Notes under the pieces: generated by a model
Told to the model about the DNA's origin: nothing
The model's database searches: none
The model's input: only the letters and a program-made list of their open reading frames with translations
Shown: positions 7,067 to 15,523 of the stretch, piece by piece
How positions within the stretch are numbered: the first letter of the stretch is position 1
How the letters are laid out: every line of letters starts with the position of its first letter
Made by a program: the position numbers and the translations under genes
NCBI GenBank assembly: GCA_001941025.1
Contig: MSHE01000005.1
Coordinates: 1 to 29,621, forward strand
Reading direction: 5' to 3'
DNA from: Lachnospiraceae bacterium Zagget3
Lineage (GTDB): Bacteria; Bacillota_A; Clostridia; Lachnospirales; Lachnospiraceae
DNA length: 29,621 bases

Positions 7067-8590
7067 ATGTACAGTGTCATAACAACGGCTATTCACCGTG
7101 GTCTTCGCGCCGTGCCCGTAAACGTGGAGGCAGACGTAAGCGAAGGAATGCCCGGTTTTGATATGGTCGGTTTTCTGTCCTCCGAAGTAAAGGAGGCAAA
7201 AGAGCGCGTGCGGACAGCGCTGAAAAACTGCGGCTATCCACTTCCGGCGAAGCATATCACGATCAACTTAACCCCCGCGAACATCCGAAAGTCCGGAACC
7301 GGATGTGACCTGCCTCTTGCCGCGGCCGTGCTGGCTTCGCTTGGGCACATCAACGGAGAGGTCTTAAAAAACTATCTCATTCTGGGCGAAATCGGCTTAA
7401 ACGGTCAGATCCTTCCCGTAAGCGGCGTCCTTTCGGCAGCAATCCTCGCAAAGGAGACGGGATACGACGGAATTATCGTACCGCGGGAAAACGCGCGGGA
7501 GGCGGCAATCCTGTCCGGCCTGAACGTCATCCCGGTGCCGGATCTGCCCACGTTTCTCCATTACATGTGGGACGGGTTCCCCGCGCCCTTTTCCAATCAG
7601 GAACAAGCAGACCTGTGGACAACAAAGTACCCGGTTGATTTTCGTGATCTTTACGGGCAGCCTCTGGTACGGCGCGCCTGCGAGATCGCGGTGAGCGGAA
7701 TGCACAATCTTCTTATGATCGGTCCGCCGGGCTCCGGCAAGACGATGGCGGCAAAACGGATCCCGACGATCCTGCCGGAACTTTCCCGTGAAGAAAAACT
7801 GGAACTGTCGCAGATTTACAGTATCGGAAATCAGTTGGATGAAACGCGCATCATCCGAAACGAGCGGCCGTTTCGATCCCCGCATCACACGACGACTCCG
7901 GTCGCGATCGCGGGCGGCGGGAGAGTGCCGCGGCCCGGAGAAATATCGCTGGCTCATAACGGGGTGTTGTTTCTGGATGAACTGCCGGAATTTGCGCCGG
8001 GCGCGCTTGAGGTGCTTCGGGAGCCCCTGGAGGAAAAACAGATTCATATCGCGCGGCAAAACGGGACGGTGACGTATCCGGCTGACTTTATCCTCGTCGC
8101 TTCGATGAATCCCTGCCCCTGCGGATACTATCCGGACCGCAATCGATGCAGTTGTACCCCTCACATGATCCATCGCTATGTAAACCATGTTTCCCAGGCG
8201 CTGCTCGATCGGATCGATCTGTGTGTCGAGACAAAGGAACTGTCCTTTGCGGAGATGAAGCGGCACGACACACCGGAATCCTCCGGGGAGATCCGCGCGC
8301 GCGTGGAACAGGTCCACGCGCTTCAGGCAGAGCGATACCGGGACCGGGGATATCGATTTAACGCGCAGATCCCCAACGAGGATATGGCCTGTTTTTGCGC
8401 GCTTGACGTGGAATGTGAGGCATTTATGCAGGAAAAATTCGAAGAGTATCACTTAAGCGCCCGCACGTACAACCAGATCCGTAAGATCGCCCGTACGATC
8501 GCGGATATGGAGGGCAGGGCGGAAATCGGAATACGACATCTGGAGGAAGCCCTCTGTTTTCGCAGCCCGAACAAGAAGTATTGGAGGTGA
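7067..8590 (+). CDS. YifB/ComM family AAA+ ATPase (Mg-chelatase-like)
   Basis: This 507-residue protein is a YifB/ComM-family AAA+ ATPase. ComM has been shown in naturally competent Gram-negatives to be a helicase that extends branch migration during transformation. Domains in order are an N-terminal Lon-protease-like (ChlI) domain with AVPVNVEADVSEGMPGFDMVG, the Walker A loop GPPGSGKT, Walker B LFLDELPEF, and a C-terminal Mg-chelatase-like domain with a cysteine cluster NPCPCGYYPDRNRCSC. ATG 7067 matches the conserved family beginning (MYSVITTAIHRGL); the ribosome site is weak. It is followed by dprA after 8 bases, with the dprA ribosome site embedded in its last codons. This coupling with a recombination mediator supports a role in DNA uptake or recombination. 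Confidence 0.94.
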   Translation: MYSVITTAIHRGLRAVPVNVEADVSEGMPGFDMVGFLSSEVKEAKERVRTALKNCGYPLPAKHITINLTPANIRKSGTGCDLPLAAAVLASLGHINGEVLKNYLILGEIGLNGQILPVSGVLSAAILAKETGYDGIIVPRENAREAAILSGLNVIPVPDLPTFLHYMWDGFPAPFSNQEQADLWTTKYPVDFRDLYGQPLVRRACEIAVSGMHNLLMIGPPGSGKTMAAKRIPTILPELSREEKLELSQIYSIGNQLDETRIIRNERPFRSPHHTTTPVAIAGGGRVPRPGEISLAHNGVLFLDELPEFAPGALEVLREPLEEKQIHIARQNGTVTYPADFILVASMNPCPCGYYPDRNRCSCTPHMIHRYVNHVSQALLDRIDLCVETKELSFAEMKRHDTPESSGEIRARVEQVHALQAERYRDRGYRFNAQIPNEDMACFCALDVECEAFMQEKFEEYHLSARTYNQIRKIARTIADMEGRAEIGIRHLEEALCFRSPNKKYWR

Positions 8591-8598
8591 ACGACACC

Positions 8599-9738
8599 AT
8601 GAAACAATTACAAATAAGCGAAGCAAACGAATACCACGACCTGTCATCCGCGGAAATGGCATACGAATATTGGCTCGCCTCCCTCTATCCGATCAGCTGC
8701 CAAAAAAGGCGGGCTGTAAAGAAACTCCTTGGCAGCGCAAAACGTTTTTTTCAAACGGACGACGCCCGGCTGCGCTCGCTGGGGCTCCTGACAGACGCGG
8801 AGATCCGATGCGTCGTAAAAAGCCGCGGTGCTTTTTTGCCGGAAGCGGCGTGTGATTCAATACAGCAAAGCGGCATCCGTTTTATCCTCTATGACAGTCC
8901 GGACTATCCGGAGCGATTAAAAAATATCTACGATCCGCCGTATGCTCTGTTTGCCTATGGGAGGCCTCCGTCTGACGAGCGAAAGAGCATCGGCATTGTG
9001 GGGGCGCGCGGCTGCTCCGAGTATGGGCGCAGCGTCGCGACAAAACTCGGCCGGACGCTCGCGGAACACGGAGTGCAGGTGGTAAGCGGCCTGGCTGCGG
9101 GCATCGACTCCGCCTCACAGGCAGGCGCGCTGCAGGCGGGCGGAGACACGTTTGCCGTTCTTGGCTGCGGATGCGACATCTGCTACCCGCGTTCCGCACA
9201 CAATCTCTATGAAAACATACGCGGCGGGCACGGCGGAATTTTATCCGAATATCTTCCCGGGACCAATCCGCAGCCCTTCCTGTTTCCACTGCGGAACCGG
9301 ATCATCAGTGCGCTCTCGGATATCCTCGTCGTGGTGGAGGCGCGGGAGAAGAGCGGTTCGCTCATCACGGCGGATCTTGCCCTCGAGCAGGGGAAGGATG
9401 TCTATGCCGTTCCCGGTCGTTATCTGGATCCCTTAAGCGTCGGCTGCAATCACCTTATCGAGCAGGGCGCCGGCATCTTTGTCGATATGGACCGATTCCT
9501 CATAAGCAGCGGCATTGTACCGCAGCCCAGCGGAAAACGAAAGGGCGCAGAGAAACCGGAACTGACCGGAGAATCGCAGCGTGTCTATGACTGTCTGGAA
9601 TTAAGCGTCAAGCATATCGACACGATCACTAAGGAGTGCGGGCTGGACTTTTTGACGGTACTCCATGCGCTGACATCCCTGAAACAGAAACATCTGGCGC
9701 AGGAAACGTTTCAAAACTATTTTTGCCGGATGATCTGA
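8599..9738 (+). CDS. dprA: DNA-processing protein DprA/Smf
   Basis: This 379-residue protein loads RecA on incoming single-stranded DNA in competent bacteria. The Rossmann-like core is clear: IGIVGARGCSEYGRSVA, VVSGLAAGIDSASQAGAL, AVLGCGCDICYPRSAHNLYE, EYLPGTNPQPFLFPLRNRII and ALEQGKDVYAVPGR. An N-terminal helical region and a C-terminal winged-helix-like tail complete the usual layout. I chose ATG 8599 since GGAGGTG (8583-8589) lies 9 bases upstream and overlaps the yifB stop; the upstream TTG (8581) would place the ribosome site inside the gene. With yifB it forms a recombination pair just upstream of topA, the same smf-topA-codY neighbourhood seen in Bacillus, though gid/codV/clpQY are absent here. 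Confidence 0.95.
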   Translation: MKQLQISEANEYHDLSSAEMAYEYWLASLYPISCQKRRAVKKLLGSAKRFFQTDDARLRSLGLLTDAEIRCVVKSRGAFLPEAACDSIQQSGIRFILYDSPDYPERLKNIYDPPYALFAYGRPPSDERKSIGIVGARGCSEYGRSVATKLGRTLAEHGVQVVSGLAAGIDSASQAGALQAGGDTFAVLGCGCDICYPRSAHNLYENIRGGHGGILSEYLPGTNPQPFLFPLRNRIISALSDILVVVEAREKSGSLITADLALEQGKDVYAVPGRYLDPLSVGCNHLIEQGAGIFVDMDRFLISSGIVPQPSGKRKGAEKPELTGESQRVYDCLELSVKHIDTITKECGLDFLTVLHALTSLKQKHLAQETFQNYFCRMI

Positions 9739-9814
9739 TTTCATAGTATTCTGATAAAAATGACTATTGTTTTAAAAAGATAAAAAATTGATGCTTAAAT
9801 TCTTTAATTTAGGG
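9739..9814. other. AT-rich intergenic region upstream of topA promoter
   Basis: This stretch is clearly richer in A and T than the genes around it and contains no hairpin that I would call a dprA terminator. It may act as an UP-element-like region for the promoter just downstream. Confidence 0.35.
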
Positions 9815-9843
9815 TTGAAAAACAAGAACTGATAGTGTATAGT
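9815..9843 (+). promoter_or_regulatory. Sigma-A promoter for topA-codY
   Basis: TTGAAA at 9815-9820 and TATAGT at 9838-9843 are 17 bases apart. The transcript would start near 9850, giving a leader of about 65 bases with an imperfect CCCGACGG/CCGCCGGG pairing and a short GATTC/GAATC hairpin before the GAGGAA ribosome site. Confidence 0.78.
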
Positions 9844-9915
9844 GTGTTTGTTTAAGCCCCGACGGAATAAAAAAGCCCGCCGGGATTCAATGAATCAGCG
9901 CACTGAGGAACTATC

Positions 9916-12000
9916 ATGGCAAAAAATTTAGTGATCGTGGAGTCTCCGGCAAAGGTAAAGACCATCAAAAAGTTTCTCGGGAGCAACTATGAGGTGACTG
10001 CTTCCAACGGCCACGTACGGGACCTTCCGAAGAGTACGATGGGTATTGACGTCGAGCACGATTTTGAACCCAAATATATTACGATCCGGGGTAAGGGCGA
10101 CATTCTCGCCAATCTCAGAAAAGAAGTCAAAAAAGCGGATAAGATTTACCTCGCGACCGATCCGGACCGTGAAGGAGAGGCCATCTCATGGCATCTCTAT
10201 AAAGCGCTCAACTTAGAGGACAAAAATGTCCGCCGGATCACGTTTAATGAGATCACAAAGAGCGCTGTAAAAGAGTCTTTAAAGAATTCCCGGGAAATTG
10301 ATATGGATCTGGTGGATGCCCAGCAGACGCGGAGGATCCTCGACCGCATGGTCGGATACCGCATCAGTCCGCTGCTCTGGGCCAAGGTCAAGCGCGGTCT
10401 GTCCGCCGGACGTGTCCAATCAGCCGCTCTGCGGATCATCTGTGACCGGGAAGAGGAGATTGCGGCATTTATTCCGGAGGAGTACTGGACCCTCGAAGCC
10501 GAACTTCTGCCGGAAAAGGCAAAGAAGCCGGTCAAGGCCACCTTCTACGGCGACGCCGGTGGCAAGATCGAGATCCGGGATAAAGCGCAGCTGGATGGCA
10601 TCCTGAAAGAACTGGAGGGCGCGGAGTACCAAGTCCTCGAGGTCAAAAAGAGTGAGCGCAGGAAAAAGGCGCCTCTTCCGTTCCGGACCAGTACACTCCA
10701 GCAGGAGGCGAGCCGGCATCTGAATTTTTCGACGCAGAAAACGATGCGTGTTGCGCAGCAGCTCTATGAAGGCATCAGTGTAAAAGGAAGCGGCACCGTT
10801 GGTCTGATCACCTACCTTCGGACCGATTCGACCCGCGTCTCCGCCGAAGCGCTCTCCTCGTCCGCCGCCTATATCAAGGAAACTTACGGGGGGCAGTATG
10901 CGGCAAAGAGTTCGACGGGTGGGCAGTCCTCCGCCCGGATACAGGACGCGCATGAGGCGATCCGTCCGACCGATATCAGCCGTACACCGGCCTCCATAAA
11001 AGATTCTCTTTCAAGGGATCAATTCCGTCTCTATCAGATGATCTGGAATCGCTTTGTCGCGAGCCGCATGACGCCGGCAGTTTACGAACAGACGGCGGTT
11101 ACGATCGGTGCCGGATCCTATCGGTTCCATGTGTCGGCTTCCAAAGTCGTCTTTGACGGATTTCTGTGCGTCGACACTCTGGATGAACAAAAAGAGGATC
11201 GGGCGGCACTTGCGAAGGGTCTGGAAAAGGGTGCCCTGCTCACCAGGCAGGACCTGATCCCCAACCAGCATTTTACGCAGCCTCCACCGCATTTTACGGA
11301 GGCAAGCCTTGTGAAAGCCATGGAGGAGCTCGGCATCGGCCGTCCGAGCACGTACGCGCCGACGATCACGACCTTGCTCAGCCGTCACTATATCATCAAA
11401 GAAAATAAGAATCTCTATGTCTCCGAACTCGGAGAGGTAGTAAACCGCATCATGAAGGACGAGTTTTCCACGATCGTCGATGAGCGTTTTACCGCCAATA
11501 TGGAATCGCTGCTTGACGATGTGGAGGCGGGCAGTGTCGATTGGAAGACGGTCATCCGCAACTTTTATCCGGACCTCGACGCGGCAGTAAAGGCCGCGGA
11601 GCAGAATCTGGAAAAAGTGGAGATCGCGGACGAGGTGACCGATGAGATCTGCGAACTTTGCGGAAAGAATATGGTCATTAAATACGGCCCTCACGGGCGC
11701 TTCCTCGCCTGTCCCGGATTTCCGGAATGCCGCAACACAAAACCCCTTCTGATCAAGATCGACGTGCCGTGTCCGAAGTGCGGAAAAGACCTTGTATTAA
11801 AAAAGACGAAAAAAGGACGGCCATATTATGGCTGTGAAGACTATCCGAACTGTGATTTTATGTCCTGGCAAAAACCATCCGCGACGAAGTGCCCGCGCTG
11901 CGGCGGATACATGGTGGAACGAGGCAGCAAGCTGGCCTGCGCCGACCGGAACTGTGGATATGTAACGGAAAAAACAGAAACCGAACCGAAAGAATCATAG
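9916..12000 (+). CDS. topA: DNA topoisomerase I (type IA)
   Basis: This 694-residue enzyme relaxes negative supercoils through a transient 5'-phosphotyrosine link. The N-terminal TOPRIM domain begins NLVIVESPAKVKTIKKFLG, with the acidic DPDREGEAISWHL motif. The catalytic tyrosine is Tyr300 in GLITYLRTDSTRVS, followed by EAIRPTD and the GIGRPSTYAPTITTL segment. Three C-terminal zinc-ribbon-like units follow: CELCGKN...CPGFPEC, CPKCGKD...CEDYPNC and CPRCGGY...CADRNC. Length and layout are typical of Firmicutes TopA. ATG 9916 follows GAGGAA. It has its own promoter and ends only 9 bases before the codY start, so codY is expected to be co-transcribed. Confidence 0.97.
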   Translation: MAKNLVIVESPAKVKTIKKFLGSNYEVTASNGHVRDLPKSTMGIDVEHDFEPKYITIRGKGDILANLRKEVKKADKIYLATDPDREGEAISWHLYKALNLEDKNVRRITFNEITKSAVKESLKNSREIDMDLVDAQQTRRILDRMVGYRISPLLWAKVKRGLSAGRVQSAALRIICDREEEIAAFIPEEYWTLEAELLPEKAKKPVKATFYGDAGGKIEIRDKAQLDGILKELEGAEYQVLEVKKSERRKKAPLPFRTSTLQQEASRHLNFSTQKTMRVAQQLYEGISVKGSGTVGLITYLRTDSTRVSAEALSSSAAYIKETYGGQYAAKSSTGGQSSARIQDAHEAIRPTDISRTPASIKDSLSRDQFRLYQMIWNRFVASRMTPAVYEQTAVTIGAGSYRFHVSASKVVFDGFLCVDTLDEQKEDRAALAKGLEKGALLTRQDLIPNQHFTQPPPHFTEASLVKAMEELGIGRPSTYAPTITTLLSRHYIIKENKNLYVSELGEVVNRIMKDEFSTIVDERFTANMESLLDDVEAGSVDWKTVIRNFYPDLDAAVKAAEQNLEKVEIADEVTDEICELCGKNMVIKYGPHGRFLACPGFPECRNTKPLLIKIDVPCPKCGKDLVLKKTKKGRPYYGCEDYPNCDFMSWQKPSATKCPRCGGYMVERGSKLACADRNCGYVTEKTETEPKES

Positions 12001-12009
12001 GTGAGCCAA

Positions 12010-12783
12010 ATGAGCAGTGTACAGTTATTGGATAAAACCAGAAAAATCGGGAAACTGCTTCACAACAACCGCACCTCAAAAGTGGTCTTTAACGATATCT
12101 GCGGCGTGATGGCGGACATTCTTTCCTCCAATGTTCTGGTCCTCAGCAAAAAGGGAAAGCTGTTGGGCATCTCTTTTAAAAAAGGGATTGATCCGATCGG
12201 AGAACTTCTGTGTGACCAGGTCGGAGAGTTGATTGACACGACCTTAAACGAACGACTCCTTTCCATTCTTTCCACCAAGGAGAATGTCAATCTGGAGACG
12301 CTTGGCTTTTCTTTGAAAAAAAATGACCACTATGACGTGACCATTGCTCCGATTGATATTGCCGGAGAGCGTCTGGGCACACTTTTTGTCTATCGCCGGG
12401 AGCAGCCATACGATATCGATGACATCATCCTGTGCGAGTACGGGTCCACCGTGGTAGGGCTCGAGATGATGCGTTCCGTCAACGAAGAGACAGAAGAGGA
12501 GACCCGCAAGGCACAGATCGTAAAGTCGGCTTTCAACACCCTTTCGTACTCGGAAACGGAAGCGATCCTTCGCGTCTTTGACGAACTTGACGGACAGGAA
12601 GGCATTCTCGTCGCCAGCCGGATCGCGGACCGCGCCGGCATCACACGTTCCGTGATCGTAAACGCGCTGCGCAAATTCGAGAGCGCGGGCGTGATCGAAT
12701 CACACTCGTCCGGTATGAAGGGTACCCATATCAAAGTAATGAACGACGCGCTGTTTGACGAACTCGCGAGCCGGAATGTATGA
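12010..12783 (+). CDS. codY: GTP-sensing global transcription regulator CodY
   Basis: This 257-residue dimeric regulator represses nutrient-starvation genes in Firmicutes when branched-chain amino acids and GTP are abundant. The N-terminal GAF-like effector domain begins with SVQLLDKTRKIGKLL and contains the CDQVGELI and FLF/YRRE-type strands; the C-terminal winged helix-turn-helix is ILVASRIADRAGITRSVIVN followed by ALRKFESAGVIESHS, the almost invariant CodY DNA-binding signature. I chose ATG 12010, which has AGGTGA five bases upstream; GTG 12001 abuts the topA stop and has no site of its own. Placement after dprA-topA is the conserved codY location. Its targets probably lie outside the window; I found no convincing CodY box here. 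Confidence 0.96.
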   Translation: MSSVQLLDKTRKIGKLLHNNRTSKVVFNDICGVMADILSSNVLVLSKKGKLLGISFKKGIDPIGELLCDQVGELIDTTLNERLLSILSTKENVNLETLGFSLKKNDHYDVTIAPIDIAGERLGTLFVYRREQPYDIDDIILCEYGSTVVGLEMMRSVNEETEEETRKAQIVKSAFNTLSYSETEAILRVFDELDGQEGILVASRIADRAGITRSVIVNALRKFESAGVIESHSSGMKGTHIKVMNDALFDELASRNV

Positions 12784-12840
12784 CGGTTTCTTCCGGACTT
12801 CGGAAGTTCGCGTCTGACTCATATTTTTCTTATAAAAACC

Positions 12841-12869
12841 TTGAATCCACTTGGCTGCTGTGCTATACT
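12841..12869 (+). promoter_or_regulatory. Sigma-A promoter for rpsB-tsf
   Basis: TTGAAT at 12841-12846 and TATACT at 12864-12869 with a 17-base spacer. It lies about 150 bases upstream of the rpsB start, leaving a long leader. Confidence 0.8.
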
Positions 12870-12875
12870 TGCTAA

Positions 12876-13015
12876 GTCTGGGATTTTGGGTTTTTCTTTT
12901 TCCCGGACAGCACTTATCAAACACACGTGCGGACTGAACGGCATGGTGCCCGTATACGCGGGTGAACCGGACGGTATGATGCATGTGGAAGACTTTAACC
13001 ATGGAGGAGAAAAAC
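12876..13015 (+). promoter_or_regulatory. Structured rpsB leader (candidate autoregulatory)
   Basis: The predicted transcript start (about 12876) opens an 8-bp stem, GTCTGGGA (12876-12883) with TCCCGGAC (12901-12908, one G-U pair). A second short hairpin, CCCG/CGGG, lies at 12949-12962, followed by further pyrimidine-poor sequence and the GGAGGAG ribosome site at 13003-13009. Ribosomal protein operons are often controlled by such leaders; that this one binds S2 is inference, and I do not recognise a named leader family. Confidence 0.35.
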
Positions 13016-14143
13016 ATGAGTGTCATTTCAATGAAGCAGCTGCTGGAAGCAGGCGTCCATTTCGGACATCAGACAAGACGGTGGAACCCGAAAATGGCTC
13101 CGTATATCTACACGGAGCGCAACGGCATCTATATTATCGACCTGCAGAAATCGGTCGGAAAAGTGGATGAGGCGTACAACTTTATTTCCGATGTTGTATC
13201 GGGCGGAGGAACGGTCCTGTTTGTCGGGACAAAGAAACAGGCCCAGGATTCCATCGAAGCGGAAGCACAGCGCTGTGGTATGTTTTATGTCAACGAAAGA
13301 TGGCTCGGCGGCATGCTGACAAACTTTAAGACGATCCGCTCCCGTGTGGACCGCTTAAAAGAACTGGAGCGTATGGAAGAGGACGGCACGTTCGATGTCC
13401 TTCCGAAAAAAGAAGTCATCTCACTGCGCAAGGAGATGGATAAGCTGAACCGCAATCTGGGCGGCGTGCGGGAAATGAGTCGTCTGCCTGACGCAATCTT
13501 TGTCGTGGATCCGAAAAAAGAACGCAACTGTGTTCTGGAAGCGCACATCCTCGGCATTCCCTTAATCGGCATCGCGGACACCAACTGTGATCCGGAAGAA
13601 CTGGACTATGTCATTCCCGGCAACGACGACGCGATCCGTTCGGTTAAACTGATCGCCTCCACGATGGCGGATGCCGTGATCGAGGGGAAACAGGGCCTTG
13701 TCGAAGTGGATACGGCGCAGGAAAACTATGACGAGCTCGGCAACTACGTGGCTCCCGATGAATTCTATGAAGAAGAAATCGCGAAAGAGAATGCCGGGGA
13801 AGAGGCAGCCGTAGAAGACGCATCCGGGGAGACTGCGAAAGAAAAAGCCAAAGAGGAAACGGTCGAGGAGACCGTGGAAGAAGCTGCAGAGGAAGCTGCG
13901 TCCGAAGAAATCATAGAAGCGGAAGCGGAAGAAGAGGCTGTGAAAGAAGCCGTAGAAGCGGAAGTGGGAGAAGAAGCAATTGAAGAAAACGTGGAAGGCG
14001 AAATATTAGAGGAAGCATCGGAAGAAACCACGGAAAACGAAGCGATAGAAGATGCGATGGAGGAAGCGGCGGAAGAAGCCGTGGAAGAGGAAATCGCCGA
14101 AGAAGATATTGCAGAGGCTGCGGAAGAGGCATCCGAAGAGTAA
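13016..14143 (+). CDS. rpsB: 30S ribosomal protein S2 with long acidic C-terminal tail
   Basis: The first about 248 residues are a normal S2, which docks on the head/body junction of the small subunit: [74 protein letters not shown] and [10 protein letters not shown] are diagnostic. The protein is 375 residues long against a usual 230-260. The last about 127 residues are nearly all Glu and Ala with some Val, Lys and Ile ([19 protein letters not shown] and similar), likely helical or disordered and highly negative. The reading frame is intact and its codons resemble the rest of the gene, so this looks like a true extension and not a frameshift. ATG 13016 has GGAGGAG seven bases upstream. tsf follows after 36 bases, the universal order. 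Confidence 0.96.
   Translation: MSVISMKQLLEAGVHFGHQTRRWNPKMAPYIYTERNGIYIIDLQKSVGKVDEAYNFISDVVSGGGTVLFVGTKKQAQDSIEAEAQRCGMFYVNERWLGGMLTNFKTIRSRVDRLKELERMEEDGTFDVLPKKEVISLRKEMDKLNRNLGGVREMSRLPDAIFVVDPKKERNCVLEAHILGIPLIGIADTNCDPEELDYVIPGNDDAIRSVKLIASTMADAVIEGKQGLVEVDTAQENYDELGNYVAPDEFYEEEIAKENAGEEAAVEDASGETAKEKAKEETVEETVEEAAEEAASEEIIEAEAEEEAVKEAVEAEVGEEAIEENVEGEILEEASEETTENEAIEDAMEEAAEEAVEEEIAEEDIAEAAEEASEE
13758..14140 (+). repeat. Low-complexity Glu/Ala-coding tract in rpsB
   Basis: Irregular repeats of GAAGAAGC(T/G)G-type codons encode the acidic tail of S2. The repeats are degenerate, with no fixed period that I can see, consistent with slippage followed by drift. Confidence 0.8.
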
Positions 14144-14179
14144 GGCTGCGGCCGGATAAAGAGCGGGAGGATACAATAC

Positions 14180-15121
14180 ATGGAAATTACAGCAGCAATG
14201 GTAAAAGAATTACGTGAAATGAGCGGTGCCGGCATGATGGACTGCAAAAAAGCACTCACAGAGGCCGACGGCGATATGGAAAAGGCCGGTGAGGTCCTGC
14301 GGGAGCGCGGCCTGGCGAAAGCGGTAAAAAAGGCCGGCCGGATCGCGGCGGAAGGGATGGTTACGCTGAAAGTGTCCGATGCCGGAGACAAGGCGGTAGC
14401 CGTTGAGGTCAACTCCGAGACCGACTTTGTCGCGAAGAATGAAAAGTTCCGGACCTATGTATCCATGGTCGCCGATCAGGCGATGGATACGCCGGCGATG
14501 GATGTCGAGGCGTTCCTGGAAGAACCCTGGCATGCGGATACAACGAAAACCGTCAATGAGGAACTCGCCGGACAGGTAGCGGTGATCGGGGAAAATTTAC
14601 AGATCCGTCGTTTTGACAAGCTGGAAGAACCCGAAGGTTTTATCGCTCCGTACACGCACATGGATGGCAAGATCGGCGTATTGGTAGATGTAAAGACGGA
14701 TGTCATCAACGACGAGATTCGCGAGATGGCAAAGAATCTGGCCATGCAGGTCGCGGCGCTTCGTCCGCAGTACACCGATCGCTCCGAGATCAGCGACGAA
14801 TATATCGCGCATGAGGAGGAGATCCTTCGGGCACAGATCATGAACGATCCGAAAGAGTCCCAGAAGCCGGAGAACGTGATCGACGGCATCATCAAGGGCC
14901 GTGTAAACAAAGAGCTGAAAGAGATCTGTCTGATGGATCAGGTCTATGTGAAGGCCGAGGACGGCAAGCAGACCGTCCGCCAGTATGTCGAGCAGGTCGC
15001 GAAAGATACCGGCGCTGACATTTTTGTGAAGGGCTTTATCCGTTTTGAGACCGGAGAAGGCATCGAAAAGAAAGAGGAAGATTTCGCCGCGGAGGTTGCC
15101 GCGCAGATGAGCGGCAACTAA
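14180..15121 (+). CDS. tsf: Translation elongation factor Ts
   Basis: This 313-residue factor exchanges GDP for GTP on EF-Tu. The N-terminal UBA-like domain reads MVKELREMSGAGMMDCKKAL and the core motif SETDFVAKNEKF, which contacts the EF-Tu Mg-binding site, is intact. The dimerisation/core repeats continue to a C-terminal KGFIRFETGEGIEKKEEDFA module. Length is typical of Gram-positive EF-Ts. ATG 14180 has GGGAGG ten bases upstream. It is the second gene of the rpsB operon; a small membrane protein gene begins 25 bases downstream with no terminator between, so that gene may be read from the same transcript. Confidence 0.97.
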   Translation: MEITAAMVKELREMSGAGMMDCKKALTEADGDMEKAGEVLRERGLAKAVKKAGRIAAEGMVTLKVSDAGDKAVAVEVNSETDFVAKNEKFRTYVSMVADQAMDTPAMDVEAFLEEPWHADTTKTVNEELAGQVAVIGENLQIRRFDKLEEPEGFIAPYTHMDGKIGVLVDVKTDVINDEIREMAKNLAMQVAALRPQYTDRSEISDEYIAHEEEILRAQIMNDPKESQKPENVIDGIIKGRVNKELKEICLMDQVYVKAEDGKQTVRQYVEQVAKDTGADIFVKGFIRFETGEGIEKKEEDFAAEVAAQMSGN

Positions 15122-15146
15122 AGCGCGCTGAAAAGGAGAGCGGAAT

Positions 15147-15434
15147 ATGAATCAGCAAGGCCATGGTGGCAGCGGAAGAGCAGCCGTTTCTGTTATATTC
15201 GGAATTATCGGGATCGCCGCTTCCTTTATTCCAGTGGGAGGCGGGATCATCGCTTTTATCCTTGGCATCATCTCGATTGCCGTTGCGGCCGGGTCCAGAA
15301 GACGCGGCGGGGGCGGTCTTGCGGTCTTCGGTCTTATTCTGGGAATTATCGCGGTCCTTTTCGGTCTGCGCGGTGTCCTGGTTTGTGCCGGTATCCTCAG
15401 TTGTGCCGGATGCGCCTGCGCGGCTCTGGCATAA
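15147..15434 (+). CDS. Small DUF4190-like membrane protein (copy A)
   Basis: This 95-residue hydrophobic protein has two strong membrane segments (about residues 13-45 and 58-80) joined by a short basic loop GSRRRGGGGLA, with a glycine-rich repeat pattern (FGIIGIA, LGIISIAV, LILGIIAVL) typical of DUF4190-type proteins. The function is unknown. It ends in a Cys-rich LSCAGCACAAL tail that the two other copies lack. An AAAGGAG at 15133-15139 precedes ATG 15147. It follows tsf closely and is followed by a strong terminator. It is related in design, though not closely in sequence, to the two genes after lgt. Confidence 0.8.
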   Translation: MNQQGHGGSGRAAVSVIFGIIGIAASFIPVGGGIIAFILGIISIAVAAGSRRRGGGGLAVFGLILGIIAVLFGLRGVLVCAGILSCAGCACAALA

Positions 15435-15470
15435 ACAACATCAGATCCTGTTTGTAATGGAATCATTTCC

Positions 15471-15506
15471 AGCCGGCAAGCCGTGTTGCGCCTGCCGGCT
15501 TTTTGT
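15471..15506 (+). terminator. Terminator closing the rpsB-tsf-copy A transcript
   Basis: AGCCGGCA (15471-15478) pairs perfectly with TGCCGGCT (15493-15500) across a 14-base loop and is followed by TTTTTG. It lies only 18 bases before the lgt start, whose GCGGAGG site is just downstream. Confidence 0.85.
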
Positions 15507-15523
15507 AACTGCGGAGGATCCTC

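Noticed and set aside
7397..8452. 351-codon minus-strand frame opposite yifB
   Set aside because: Antisense shadow of a gene with full AAA+ motifs; composition is Arg/His-rich and motif-free.
12790..12806. CTTCCG/CGGAAG hairpin after codY as a terminator
   Set aside because: The stem is short and no U-tract follows directly; the next T-rich stretch is about 25 bases away.
13765..14412. 215-codon Ser/Ala-rich minus-strand frame
   Set aside because: It is the complement of the Glu/Ala tail of S2 and the tsf start, so its low complexity is explained.
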